64,000 nt of DNA from Methylococcales bacterium (lineage in GTDB: Bacteria > Pseudomonadota > Gammaproteobacteria > Methylococcales > Methylomonadaceae), in the NCBI GenBank assembly GCA_030949405.1, contig JAUZSN010000002.1, positions 372,001 to 436,000 of the forward strand, in the 5' to 3' direction. Shown here one piece after another: positions 24,368 to 34,126 of this stretch. The notes below the pieces were generated by a model. The model did no database searches, had not been told where the DNA came from, and worked only from the letters and a program-made list of their open reading frames with translations. Numbering within the stretch: position 1 is the stretch's first letter; every line of letters begins with the position of its first letter. The translations under genes and the position numbers were made by a program.

Positions 24368-25409
24368 ATGGATATAAAAAATTTAGAAGATTTAGTTTTA
24401 ACCGATTTAGATATATTTGTTTTTTCGATCAATTTACTCATTTTTTTGGGTTCACGTCGTATTATCCTTCTTTTTGATTCAAATAATGATGAAGGGACTT
24501 CAAGTACAAAGCTTTGGGCCTTAAGGGTTATTAACCTCATTTTATTCGGCTTATATTTTATTGCTTTTTTTGATGCCGAATACACCCGACAAATATCACT
24601 CACAGGATTAACTTTTTTAATTGGTTTTATTTTAACGCAACTATTACTCTTGTTTATAGTGCATAAATTTGGACGAATTAAAGAAATTGATGATAAAAAA
24701 TATCATGCTGAAACCTATCAGTCAGAAATATTTAGTTTGTTAGTTGTTTTTCTTGCCCTCTTTATTTCGATATTAATTAATATTCATATCTGGAATATGA
24801 CCAGTTGGTTACAAGCAACGAGTGTTTTAGGGGGCATTATTATTTTTGATTTACTCAACAAAAGAAGTCTGGGCCGCCGATAATATTAGTGGGCTAATGT
24901 TGCTTTATAATGGCGATGTTGAACCAGGCAGTGTGGTTAGAATTACTGAGCTTGATTTATTAGCCATTGTTATTCAAACAACGTTAAGCCAGACATCCTT
25001 TCGTGATTTAGCAACCCGCCATAAGGTGTTATTACCCAATTCAAGATTACGCAACTCTAAAATAGAAGTCCTCACGCAATGTTCAAATGCTGGATTACGA
25101 CAATATGTTGATTTTAAAATTGCTTATGGTTTTGAAAGTACGCGCATTGAACAGTTTTTAATTCAAGTTTGGCATAATGCCTGTGAAGTAGAAACCGCCA
25201 TTAATAGTGATCGACCTGCAAGTATTAAATTAATGGAAACAGGGGATTATGCGGTTAGGTGGCGTTTAGTGTATATCTTAAAAAACGTTCATAAACTAAT
25301 TGATGCCCAGTGTATGATTAACCGTGCTGCGTATGATTTGTCGTTAATTGAAAAGATTGGTTTAGACACCCCTTTACAACATAAAGTGAATTTAAACAAA
25401 AAGAAGTGA
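24368..25409 (+). pseudogene. MscS-family mechanosensitive channel-like protein, frameshifted
   Basis: Two pieces. 24368..24883 has four predicted membrane segments (VFSINLLIFLG, VINLILFGLYFIAFF, LTGLTFLIGFILTQLLLLFIV, EIFSLLVVFLALFISILINIHI). 24846..25409 carries the MscS beta domain: STKEVWAADNISGLMLLYNGDVEPGSVVRITELDLLAIVIQTTLSQTSFRDLATRHKVLLPNSRL. The change of frame falls at TTACTCAACAAAAGAAG (~24860), where removal of one base would give LLTKEVWAADN, the usual family text. The channel would release solutes under osmotic shock. It is either an inactive gene or a sequence error; the rest is well preserved. Confidence 0.78.
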
Positions 25410-25596
25410 AGGCTTTTACTCGGATCTTTATTAAGAACAGACTAAAAGCCTCCCTGCCTTTGTGTTTAGTTTTACGTTGATAACGTGTTTTATCTTTAAA
25501 AACCTGCGCTTTATTAAAATGATGGGCATATTTTGCAACGGGATTTTTTACGACGGGTAAGCTCAAATCCTGTTTCTTTTTACGATTTTTTTTCAT
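25318..25596 (-). CDS. Small basic protein (DUF7230-like)
   Basis: The first ~50 residues (MKKNRKKKQDLSLPVVKNPVAKYAHHFNKAQVFKDKTRYQRKTKHKGREAF) match the plan of a small, very basic conserved protein of gammaproteobacteria (KNPVAKF, HFNKAQVF-DKT-Y-RKTKHKG). The following ~40 residues run through an inverted repeat and overlap the 3' end of the MscS-like gene, so the native C-terminus is probably shorter or altered. Possibly a nucleoid- or ribosome-associated protein; the function is not known. Confidence 0.6.
   Translation of the reverse strand: MKKNRKKKQDLSLPVVKNPVAKYAHHFNKAQVFKDKTRYQRKTKHKGREAFSLFLIKIRVKAFTSFCLNSLYVVKGCLNQSFQLTTNHTQHG
25410..25451. terminator. Inverted repeat, possible bidirectional terminator
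   Basis: AGGCTTTTA (25410..25418) pairs with TAAAAGCCT (25443..25451) at the end of the MscS-like gene. It lies inside the 3' half of the convergent small basic gene. Confidence 0.4.
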
Positions 25597-25637
25597 CCTC
25601 TTCTCCTAATTAAATTACCTTTCCATTGTAAAGCGTT

Positions 25638-26576
25638 ATGACCTTAAAAGTACATTTTTTACCTGTTGTCGTTGCCGTTATTAAAGATAAACAAGGGCGT
25701 GTTTTAATTGCCAAACGTGCCGATGAGGCTCATCAAGGCGGATTATGGGAGTTTCCAGGGGGTAAGATTGAAGCGGGTGAAACGGTTGTAACCGCGCTTA
25801 AACGTGAATTATCCGAAGAACTAGGGATTAATTTAAAGACCGCTAACCCTTTAATTAAAATTAAACATCACTATGCTGATTTATCCGTTATTCTTGATGT
25901 TTGGGAAATTAATGATTTTTCAGGAACTGCGTATGGTAAAGAAGGTCAGCAGGTAAAATGGGTTTCTTTGGATACTTTATCTCAATATGATTTTCCGGCG
26001 GCGAATAAGGCCATTATAACGGCGGCAAAATTACCCCATTGTTATGCTATTTTAGATGACAGTGATCGAATGCCTTTATTACCTAAATTGGATAAAATAC
26101 TGTCTAATGGGGTTAAGTTGATTCAAATGCGTTTGAAAATCTCGACTGAAAAAGAAATTGAGCAGTTTTTGAATAAAGCGAGGCCTTTATGTCAGCAATA
26201 TCAAGCAGAGATACTGATTAATTCTGCGGTGGTTAATGAGAAGGCTATTGAACGTCAGGGTTTACATTTAACCAGTACAGATTTAATGGCATTAAAAAGT
26301 CGTCCTAATAATTCAGGTTGGCTTGCAGCTTCGTGTCATAACCGTTTACAGTTACAGCAGGCTGAGAAGATTGGCGTTGATTTTGTGGTTCTCGCGCCTA
26401 TTTTACCGACACCCACGCATCCTGATACGCAAGCTTTAGGGTGGGATGTGGCTTTAAAGCTTGTTGAAGATGTTTCTATTCCTGTATTTGCTTTAGGTGG
26501 GGTGAGTTTTGATGATCTACACGTGGCTCAAGAAAAAGGAATGCACGGAATAGCGGGTATTAGAGCTTTTTTATAA
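25638..26576 (+). CDS. mutT: MutT Nudix hydrolase fused to thiamine-phosphate-synthase-like domain
   Basis: 312 residues in two domains. Residues 1-130: Nudix hydrolase with the full box GGLWEFPGGKIEAGETVVTALKRELSEELGIN, which removes 8-oxo-dGTP to avoid mutations. Residues ~135-312: ThiE-like TIM barrel (LLPKLDKILSNGVKLIQMRLK, ASCHNRLQLQQAEKIGVDFVVLAPILPTPTHPDTQALGWD, VFALGGVSFDDLHVAQEKGMHGIAGIRAF). The fusion is common in gammaproteobacteria, and the second domain is thought not to make thiamine phosphate. It is intact and usually lies beside secA/argJ, which are not in this window. Confidence 0.92.
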   Translation: MTLKVHFLPVVVAVIKDKQGRVLIAKRADEAHQGGLWEFPGGKIEAGETVVTALKRELSEELGINLKTANPLIKIKHHYADLSVILDVWEINDFSGTAYGKEGQQVKWVSLDTLSQYDFPAANKAIITAAKLPHCYAILDDSDRMPLLPKLDKILSNGVKLIQMRLKISTEKEIEQFLNKARPLCQQYQAEILINSAVVNEKAIERQGLHLTSTDLMALKSRPNNSGWLAASCHNRLQLQQAEKIGVDFVVLAPILPTPTHPDTQALGWDVALKLVEDVSIPVFALGGVSFDDLHVAQEKGMHGIAGIRAFL

Positions 26577-26623
26577 GATTTTAAGGTATCAAGATAATGA
26601 TGAGTAATGTAACCGAACCTGAA

Positions 26624-26670
26624 TGTCAAGACCCGCTTCTTGTCGGTATATAATCATACGGTTCCTGACA
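26624..26670. repeat. 47-bp solo IS481-end-like sequence
   Basis: On the minus strand it begins TGTCAGGAACCGTATGATTA and continues to GAAGCGGGTCTTGACA. Its first ~43 bases repeat, with one difference, the left end of the IS481 element at 29139..29181, in inverted orientation. Its last bases (CTTGACA) match the tip of that element's right end. It provides the stop codon of the type IIG-like gene. Confidence 0.7.
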
Positions 26671-27319
26671 TACCACTCAATTCAATAAGACTACTATGAA
26701 ACTCAGTAACCCTTTCAAAAATAGACTTTCCAGTATCGTTTATTTTTGCTGAAGGGCTAGTTATATCTAACCGAACTAATCGTGATTTAATTGCCATTCG
26801 CCCATAAAAAAAACGCCAACGTTGAGAATTTATTTGGGAGGCAAACCAAACTAAATCATTAAAACTCATTTTATACTTTGGAATCAGCACCCTTACAGCA
26901 CTTCCACCGTTCCCACGAGCCATAAATGGCCATGGCTGTACATATGCTTGCCCAAAAGCTGTAACTGTTATAGCCCCTGATGGGAATATCTCATTCTCTT
27001 CAGCCTCTACCAGCCTAATTATACTATTTGTTAAATCCCCGCTTGAAATATATGGAGTAATCCCTTCAATATAATTCTTCTCTCCACTAGACTTACCATT
27101 TAGAACATCGAAAAATTTAGAAACCGCTAAAGTTTTACCTAAAGGATAATCCGTTAAATCGCCCCACCCCCCCCCCCCGAAATCACCAAGCACAACATCA
27201 ACTAGATCAGGTATAGCAGTAACTGCACGATATATAGAAAACCTTACATTATCCTCATGTTTTTTTATAATTTTTTTTCTGTTTCTATTGGTTGAGAAAG
27301 CCACTGCTGCGGACTCCAC
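26654..27319 (-). CDS. Target-recognition (HsdS-like) part of the type IIG-like RM protein, 3'-truncated
   Basis: This frame continues the methylase gene after a shift at an A8 tract. Residues from IIKKHEDNVRFSIYRAV onward are the natural continuation; the first ~15 residues are an overlap shadow. It contains one target-recognition-domain-like unit (YPLGKTLAVSKFFDVLNGKSSGEKNYIEGITPYISSGDLTNSIIRLV, then FMARGNGGSAVRVLIPK and SQRWRFFYGRMA). The segment DFGGGGWGD is encoded by a G12 run at 27178..27167. The last residues SGMSGTV and the stop come from the IS481-end-like repeat, so the true C-terminus is missing. The domain sets which DNA sequence is recognised. Confidence 0.75.
   Translation of the reverse strand: MESAAVAFSTNRNRKKIIKKHEDNVRFSIYRAVTAIPDLVDVVLGDFGGGGWGDLTDYPLGKTLAVSKFFDVLNGKSSGEKNYIEGITPYISSGDLTNSIIRLVEAEENEIFPSGAITVTAFGQAYVQPWPFMARGNGGSAVRVLIPKYKMSFNDLVWFASQINSQRWRFFYGRMAIKSRLVRLDITSPSAKINDTGKSIFERVTEFHSSLIELSGMSGTV
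27167..27178 (-). repeat. G12 homopolymer tract in the RM gene
   Basis: Twelve consecutive C on the plus strand (G12 in the coding sense), preceded on the coding strand by GATTTC and followed by TGGGGC. Currently in frame within DFGGGGWGD. Such a tract is the classic substrate of slipped-strand phase variation. Confidence 0.8.
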
Positions 27320-28974
27320 TCATTACCTTCTAAAATTAACTTCGATATTATACTTATTGAATTGTCATTTTCTACTGCATTTCCTAGCATCACAGATTTA
27401 AAGGCTTCTTCTGTAACAGGAAGTTGAGAACCACTTATTTCAACTCTTCTTCCTTTTAATTTTTCATAACCATCATTATCTATTCTCGACATCAAAACGT
27501 TATCATCCATCCTTTGTGGGATATGTGCCTTTGCTATTAAAATTGAAGTGGGGGCAGCTGTGGGATAAAACAAATCCTCAGGTAAGCTGATCATAGCTAG
27601 TACAGTGTGATTACGCGTAAACTCTCTACGCCAACTTTTGTTATCATCATCAGCGAAAATCCCAGCTTTAACTACTACTGCAATTAACCCTTCTGGAACA
27701 AGAGCATTCATAGACGCATCAATAAAGTCACGTTCAGGTTCACCATCTTGAGAAAAAGGCGGATTTAGAAATGCTTTTTGAAAACTATCTTGAACTGCAT
27801 TTTTTGAACTCTGCTCTAAACAGCTTTTATTTTCAATATGACTTTTACCATCCCCTCTAAAAAACATATTTAACGTAGCTAATGCCCATATAGTCGGGTT
27901 TGTATCAAACCCATAAAGATCTCTTTTTACTTTTTGTATTGCTCGGGGGCCATGAGCACCTGACATCATTTTATCAAATGCAGCAACTAAAAACCCTCCT
28001 GTTCCACAAGTTATATCTATTACTTTATCCGTTGATTTTGCATCAATGAGTTCTACACAAAAACGTGTGATGTGCCTTGGCGTAAATACAATACCTAATG
28101 CATTATTATCATATCCATACCGCAGAAATGCCTCATAAAATAAACCTAAAAAATCTGTATCTGTTTGAAGTACAGATTTAATATTCAAGCTTTTTAGTAA
28201 ATGAACAACCTTCGCAATTTGCGGACTCAAACGATCATAGTCAGCACCTAGTAATTTTAAACTTTCTTCCAGTCTAGGTTTCTTTTCTTCAGATAAATCA
28301 ACTGATTCATCTATGGCTTCTTTAATTAAACTGTTAATACTCACAAGTGAAGCACCTTCAGATATATTTATTTCACCTTGATACATAGCTAAAGAAATAG
28401 CTCCAATTACCTTAGGTCGTAAAGGAGCTTCTACTCGTGCAGCTCTAAGAATTTTACTCAACTCTATTGCTGCATCTATAAACTCTGAAACACCAGGAAC
28501 ATCAACTTCAGTTGTTGCATCATTTGCAGCCAAAGCTACTTCAATTTCTCTTCTCGTGGGAATTGTTGTTATTTCGTAACCACGAGATAATAATGGCTTC
28601 CACTCACCATCCTTTAGGTATTTTACTTCTACAGCAAAACCATGATTCTCTTCACCAGCAGCCCCAACGGCAAATTTAACACTATAAGAAGAGTTTTTGT
28701 TAATAGTATTTGCATACTCAACAGCCTCATCAATAGCTTGCTGTATTTTATCGGAAGTGTTTTTAGCTTCAATTACAACTGTGGGGATCCCAGACTTTAC
28801 CAAAACAAAATCAGGTCTTTCAAGCTTAAGTCCAATATCAGGAAAATAATCTATAATTTCCTGCTCTTCAAGTATTTCTCCACCTTGACTTGGATGCCCT
28901 AATTTCCACCCTCGTTTTTGTGCTTGTGACCTTAAATAATACCTAGCACGGCTTTCTGCTCTCTTTTTACTCAT
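27265..28974 (-). CDS. Type IIG-like restriction-modification protein: nuclease-like N-terminus and N6-adenine methylase
   Basis: 569 residues. Residues ~25-140 resemble the HsdR-type PD-(D/E)xK nuclease: ILEEQEIIDYFPDIGLKLERPDFVLVKSGIPTVVIEAKN has the P-D and E-A-K pair. Residues ~285-530 are a gamma-class adenine methylase: GIVFTPRHITRFCVELI, motif I DKVIDITCGTGGFLVAAFD, motif IV AFLNPPFS, and the following ISLPEDLFYPTAAPTSILIA. The frame stops at TEKKL because of an A8 tract (27278..27271); a one-base change would join it to the downstream specificity domain for a single ~770-residue enzyme. No hsdR or hsdM genes adjoin. Confidence 0.82.
   Translation of the reverse strand: MSKKRAESRARYYLRSQAQKRGWKLGHPSQGGEILEEQEIIDYFPDIGLKLERPDFVLVKSGIPTVVIEAKNTSDKIQQAIDEAVEYANTINKNSSYSVKFAVGAAGEENHGFAVEVKYLKDGEWKPLLSRGYEITTIPTRREIEVALAANDATTEVDVPGVSEFIDAAIELSKILRAARVEAPLRPKVIGAISLAMYQGEINISEGASLVSINSLIKEAIDESVDLSEEKKPRLEESLKLLGADYDRLSPQIAKVVHLLKSLNIKSVLQTDTDFLGLFYEAFLRYGYDNNALGIVFTPRHITRFCVELIDAKSTDKVIDITCGTGGFLVAAFDKMMSGAHGPRAIQKVKRDLYGFDTNPTIWALATLNMFFRGDGKSHIENKSCLEQSSKNAVQDSFQKAFLNPPFSQDGEPERDFIDASMNALVPEGLIAVVVKAGIFADDDNKSWRREFTRNHTVLAMISLPEDLFYPTAAPTSILIAKAHIPQRMDDNVLMSRIDNDGYEKLKGRRVEISGSQLPVTEEAFKSVMLGNAVENDNSISIISKLILEGNEWSPQQWLSQPIETEKKL
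27271..27278 (-). repeat. A8 tract at the frameshift of the RM gene
   Basis: Eight A on the coding strand within CAGAAAAAAAATTATAAAAA. In the present length the methylase frame ends four codons later; the other frame runs on into the specificity domain. A further T7 run lies at 27260..27266. Confidence 0.75.
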
Positions 28975-29041
28975 TATTTACCTTACTAAAAAACATCAAA
29001 TCTCTCAGAACATTATATTATATGTGTCTATGATGATCAAA

Positions 29042-29127
29042 ACCTAACGCCAAGCTCACCGGCAAAATAAAGTGTAGTGAGGAACAAGCGGAGCTTTATT
29101 TTGTCCGAGTGTAGCGCCTTGTTATGT
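29042..29127 (-). other. attC-like imperfect palindrome upstream of the RM gene
   Basis: On the minus strand it begins ACATAACAAGGCGC (R''-like) and ends GAGCTTGGCGTTAGGT, where GTTAGGT fits the R' consensus GTTRRRY. The arms pair as CGGACAAAATAAAG with CTTTATTTTGCCG around a central spacer, and the two arms contain unpaired bases as attC sites do. The RM start codon follows after 67 bp in the same orientation, as a cassette gene follows the attC of the preceding cassette. No integron integrase is in the window. Confidence 0.55.
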
Positions 29128-29138
29128 GCTTTTTGATA

Positions 29139-30222
29139 TGTCAGGAACCGTGTGATTATATACCGACAAGAAGCGGGTCTTTATTCCAAGCAAAAAGCAT
29201 AATGTCGGAAGTTCTCAACGCTATTAAAAATTAACCAAATCCTATGGCTTATCAACTACATTCTGAAGCACGCACAACACCCAAGATTCGAGCTGAAATT
29301 CAGGCCTCAACACTTGGTCTGACAAAGTTAGCTAAAAAATACAATATCACCAAAGCAACCGCTTTAAAATGGCGTGGACGCGATGAGGTTGAAGATCGTT
29401 CGCATCGTCCACACAAACTTAATACCACCTTGAACGAGGCTCAGGAAGATATTGTCGTTGAGCTGCGCCGCTTTTTACTGTTACCGATTGATGATTTGTT
29501 AGTTGTTACCCGCGAGTTTATTAACCTCGATGTTTCTCGCTCTGGATTAGGACGCTGCTTAACCCGTCATGGCGTGGGTAATATCAGGGCTTTAAGAGCC
29601 GAACAGAACCCAAGTGAAGAGAAAACAGTCTCCAAAAAAGCGTTTAAAAATTACGCGCCTGGCTTTATTCATATCGACATCAAATATTTACCCAAAATGC
29701 CTGACGAAGCCCATCATCGTTATTTATTTGTCGCCATTGATAGAGCCACACGTTGGGTTTACTTTCGTATTTATGCTGACCAAACCCAAGTCAGTAGCGT
29801 TGATTTCCTACGGCGGGTAACTGAAGCTTGCCCCGTTCACATTAATAAAATATTGACGGATAATGGTACTCAATTTACTGATCGCTTTACCAGCAAGGAA
29901 AAGCAAGCTACAGGCAATCATGCGTTTGATAAGGCTTGTACCGAACACGCAATTGAACATCGACTCATTCCGCCACGCCACCCACAAACTAACGGCATGG
30001 TGGAACGATTTAATGGACGCATCAGCGAACTAAATAAACAAACCCACTTCACCAGTGCGGCTGAACTTGAAGCTACTTTATATGCCTATTTGAAAGTTTA
30101 CAACCACCAAATTCCGCAACGTGCCTTAAACCATCAAACACCAATACAGGCATTAATGGAATGGCAAAAAACAACCCCCGATATTTTTACTAAAACCGTA
30201 CATAATCATACGGGTCTTGACA
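29139..30222 (+). mobile_element. IS481-family insertion sequence
   Basis: 1084 bp with terminal inverted repeats TGTCAGGAACCGTGTGATTA (left) and TGTCAAGACCCGTATGATTA (right, minus strand), 17 of 20 bases alike. One intact transposase fills it. No target duplication is obvious at its borders. An inverted copy of its left end lies 2.5 kb away at 26624. Confidence 0.85.
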
Positions 30223-30227
30223 AATAA
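29244..30227 (+). CDS. IS481-family transposase
   Basis: 327 residues. N-terminal HTH (LTKLAKKYNITKATALKWRGRDEVEDRSHRPHKL), then an rve-type DDE core: first Asp in GFIHIDIKYLPKM, second in INKILTDNGTQFTDRF, Glu in HPQTNGMVERFNGRISEL, and the C-terminal YNHQIPQRALNHQTPIQAL. This is the IS481/IS3-like integrase fold. The frame is intact. Its stop codon falls 5 bp beyond the right inverted repeat, so the final residues DK come from element end and flanking DNA. Confidence 0.93.
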   Translation: MAYQLHSEARTTPKIRAEIQASTLGLTKLAKKYNITKATALKWRGRDEVEDRSHRPHKLNTTLNEAQEDIVVELRRFLLLPIDDLLVVTREFINLDVSRSGLGRCLTRHGVGNIRALRAEQNPSEEKTVSKKAFKNYAPGFIHIDIKYLPKMPDEAHHRYLFVAIDRATRWVYFRIYADQTQVSSVDFLRRVTEACPVHINKILTDNGTQFTDRFTSKEKQATGNHAFDKACTEHAIEHRLIPPRHPQTNGMVERFNGRISELNKQTHFTSAAELEATLYAYLKVYNHQIPQRALNHQTPIQALMEWQKTTPDIFTKTVHNHTGLDK

Positions 30228-30251
30228 CCAACCAACGGACTCTGATATTAA

Positions 30252-30362
30252 CAGGTAAAATCAAGCTGGCTGACCCTCTTGATTGTTTTATTGAGTTTAT
30301 TGGTGTTTCCTGTTATTTATAGCTTTGTTTTACAACAACAAGAAAATCGGTTGCAAAATTAA
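30252..30362 (+). pseudogene. Short C-terminal remnant, possibly RND transporter
   Basis: An open stretch of 36 codons reads WLTLLIVLLSLLVFPVIYSFVLQQQENRLQN and stops 6 bp before the merA stop on the other strand. The 'LL-V-P-IY' pattern is that of the last membrane helix of heavy-metal RND pumps such as CzcA/CusA, so it may be the tail of a second copy whose body was removed when the IS481 element arrived. The evidence is slight. Confidence 0.35.
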
Positions 30363-30367
30363 CCCTA

Positions 30368-32340
<1,973 letters not shown>

Positions 32341-32356
32341 TATAATTCTCCAATTG

Positions 32357-32725
32357 TTATCCCATCAACCAAGGCGCATACCAAGGAAAAGCCAGCAATG
32401 ATACTATCACTATTGACACAATCCAAAAAATTAAGCGTTGGTTACGCAAAACTTTAGGATTGACACACATAGCCCCCTCTTCACAATTTTCTTCGGAGAG
32501 GTATAATTTCATAAAAGCCACCCAAATTAACAATAAAGTGAGTGCAAATAAAAAGGGTCTAATTGCTGTCATTGAGGTTAATGTACTCATCCACGCGCCA
32601 CCAATCCCTAAAGACAATAACAATAAAGGTAGAACACAACAGGCCGATGCACCAATAGCAGCGAGTACCGCACCTGTTCCCAGCCAAGACAGGCTTTTAT
32701 CGGGTTTTTCTTCTTCATTAGTCAT
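32357..32725 (-). CDS. merT: Mercuric transport protein MerT
   Basis: 122 residues, three membrane segments. The first has the transport Cys pair (GASACCVLPLLLLSLGIGGAWM). A cytoplasmic loop has a second Cys pair (SEENCEEGAMCVNPKVLRNQRLIFW) where MerT hands Hg(II) to MerA. First structural gene after the merT promoter; 16 bp separate it from merP. Confidence 0.93.
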   Translation of the reverse strand: MTNEEEKPDKSLSWLGTGAVLAAIGASACCVLPLLLLSLGIGGAWMSTLTSMTAIRPFLFALTLLLIWVAFMKLYLSEENCEEGAMCVNPKVLRNQRLIFWIVSIVIVSLLAFPWYAPWLMG

Positions 32726-32756
32726 AATAAATCTCTGTTAGTTTAAGTTATCTAAA

Positions 32757-32788
32757 AGTATAAACTCTGTACTATACTACAGAGTCAA
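32757..32788 (-). promoter_or_regulatory. MerR-type operator/promoter of merTPA, overlapping the merR 3' end
   Basis: Minus strand: -35 TTGACT (32788..32783), a dyad ACTCTGTA-GTATA-GTACAGAGT, and -10 TATACT or TTATAC (32762..32757) with a 19-20 bp spacer, the over-long spacing characteristic of MerR-controlled promoters. The -35 and half of the dyad lie within the last codons of merR (stop at 32772). Confidence 0.85.
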
Positions 32789-33209
32789 GAGGTTTTTTTA
32801 ATGCCTGAATTAAGGGACAATTATTAATTTCATCAGTTTCAGGACACTGATCAATAAAGTTTTCTAAGGTTGTTTTAATTTGTCGTAAATCATCTAACTT
32901 GGCTTTAACAATCGTTAATTTTTGTTCCGCCAATAATTTAGCTTCTGAACAATGCGCGCCATCATCTAATTTTAAGAGTGCTTGTATTTCTGTCAGTGTA
33001 AAACCTAAACATTTAGCTTGTTTAATAAATAATAGTTTCGATAAGGTTTCGTCAGAATAAGTGCGATAACCAGAACTGGGTTTATCGGGGATTGAGATTA
33101 AGCCACGTTGTTGATAAAAGCGGATGGTTTCAATATTGATATTCGCTTTTTTGGCTAATTTTCCGATAGTCAATTTGATTGCTTTGATTTGCATTATAAA
33201 TTGAGCCAT
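32772..33209 (-). CDS. merR: Mercury-responsive regulator MerR
   Basis: 145 residues from ATG 33209, overlapping the CDF stop; ATG 33194 is an alternative. N-terminal winged HTH (LTIGKLAKKANINIETIRFYQQRGLI), dimer helix, and the three Hg-ligand Cys: DDGAHCSEAKLLAEQ, NFIDQCPET and INNCPLIQAL. It holds merTPA off and untwists the promoter when Hg(II) binds. In Tn21/Tn501 merR is divergent; here it lies upstream of merT on the same strand, and the merT operator is partly inside its 3' end. Confidence 0.93.
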   Translation of the reverse strand: MAQFIMQIKAIKLTIGKLAKKANINIETIRFYQQRGLISIPDKPSSGYRTYSDETLSKLLFIKQAKCLGFTLTEIQALLKLDDGAHCSEAKLLAEQKLTIVKAKLDDLRQIKTTLENFIDQCPETDEINNCPLIQALKKPLDSVV

Positions 33210-34126
33210 TAACTACATTTAGGATCATGTAACATCGCATTTTCAGCCTGTTTTTCAAGCTGAATTGTTGCATGTTCAATATGATAATGCGCGTGCAAAT
33301 CGTGTTGGATTTTTTGTAAAAAATCATTGCTAATCTGCTCATCTGTTACCACTAAATGAACAGATAGAGCTGTTTCTGTGGTACTTAAAGCCCAAACGTG
33401 TAAATCGTGTAAATTCACTACTGAGGGCAAGCTGGAAAAATAGACTTTTATTTTAGAAATAGCTATATTTTCAGGAACAGCATCAATGGCAAGATTGAAG
33501 GAATCTTTTAATAAACTCATCGTACTAATAAGAATAACAATAGCTACCAAAATACTGATTGCTGGATCAATAATCATCAAATCTGTTTTCATAATCACCA
33601 GTCCAGAAATAACCACGCCAAGTGATATAACTGCATCGGCAACCATGTGTAAAAAAGCTCCTTTAATATTCAAATCCTCTTTTTGCCCTTGTACAAATAA
33701 CCAAGCGGTAACAGAATTAATAATCACCCCGATGCCTGCAACAATAATAATAACAAGACTATCGACCTCATGAGGTTCATTAAATCGCCCGATAGCTTCC
33801 CAAACAATGCCGCCTAATGTCATCAGTAATAAAATCGCGCTGATATTAGAGGCGATAATAGTGATTTTTCGATAGCCATAGGTTCTTTTTTCAGAGGCAG
33901 ATTTTTTAGATAATAGACTTGCTCCCCATGCTAAAATCAAACTAAAAACATCGCTTAAATTATGTCCAGCATCAGCTAATAAGGCCAAAGAAGAAGATGA
34001 AAGTCCATAAGCGACTTCAATACCCACAAAAACACTGTTAAGCATGATACCCAAGGCAAATGCTTTATTGTAATTTTGTACGCCGTGATGATGGTGGTGA
34101 TGGTGATCTGACATGTTAATTTTCAA
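33209..34126 (-). CDS. czcD: Cation diffusion facilitator (CzcD/ZitB-type zinc/cobalt/cadmium exporter)
   Basis: 305 residues. His-rich N-terminus (DHHHHHHHG), six membrane segments, the metal site in TM2 (LALLADAGHNLSDVFSLI) and in TM5 (FLHMVADAVISLGVVISG), and a C-terminal cytosolic domain (VNLHDLHVWALSTTETALSVHLVV, HIEHATIQLE). It exports divalent metals in exchange for protons. The gene overlaps both its neighbours (merR downstream by 1 bp, a second CDF upstream by 11 bp), so it is expressed with them. Confidence 0.92.
   Translation of the reverse strand: MKINMSDHHHHHHHGVQNYNKAFALGIMLNSVFVGIEVAYGLSSSSLALLADAGHNLSDVFSLILAWGASLLSKKSASEKRTYGYRKITIIASNISAILLLMTLGGIVWEAIGRFNEPHEVDSLVIIIVAGIGVIINSVTAWLFVQGQKEDLNIKGAFLHMVADAVISLGVVISGLVIMKTDLMIIDPAISILVAIVILISTMSLLKDSFNLAIDAVPENIAISKIKVYFSSLPSVVNLHDLHVWALSTTETALSVHLVVTDEQISNDFLQKIQHDLHAHYHIEHATIQLEKQAENAMLHDPKCS

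Noticed and set aside
26654-27319. Independent hsdS gene
   Set aside because: Its first codons overlap the methylase frame across an A8 run and no ribosome site is present; it is the continuation of the same protein.
33486-33773. Antisense open frames in the CDF, czcA and cytochrome b genes
   Set aside because: No ribosome sites and composition typical of the reverse strand of membrane proteins.
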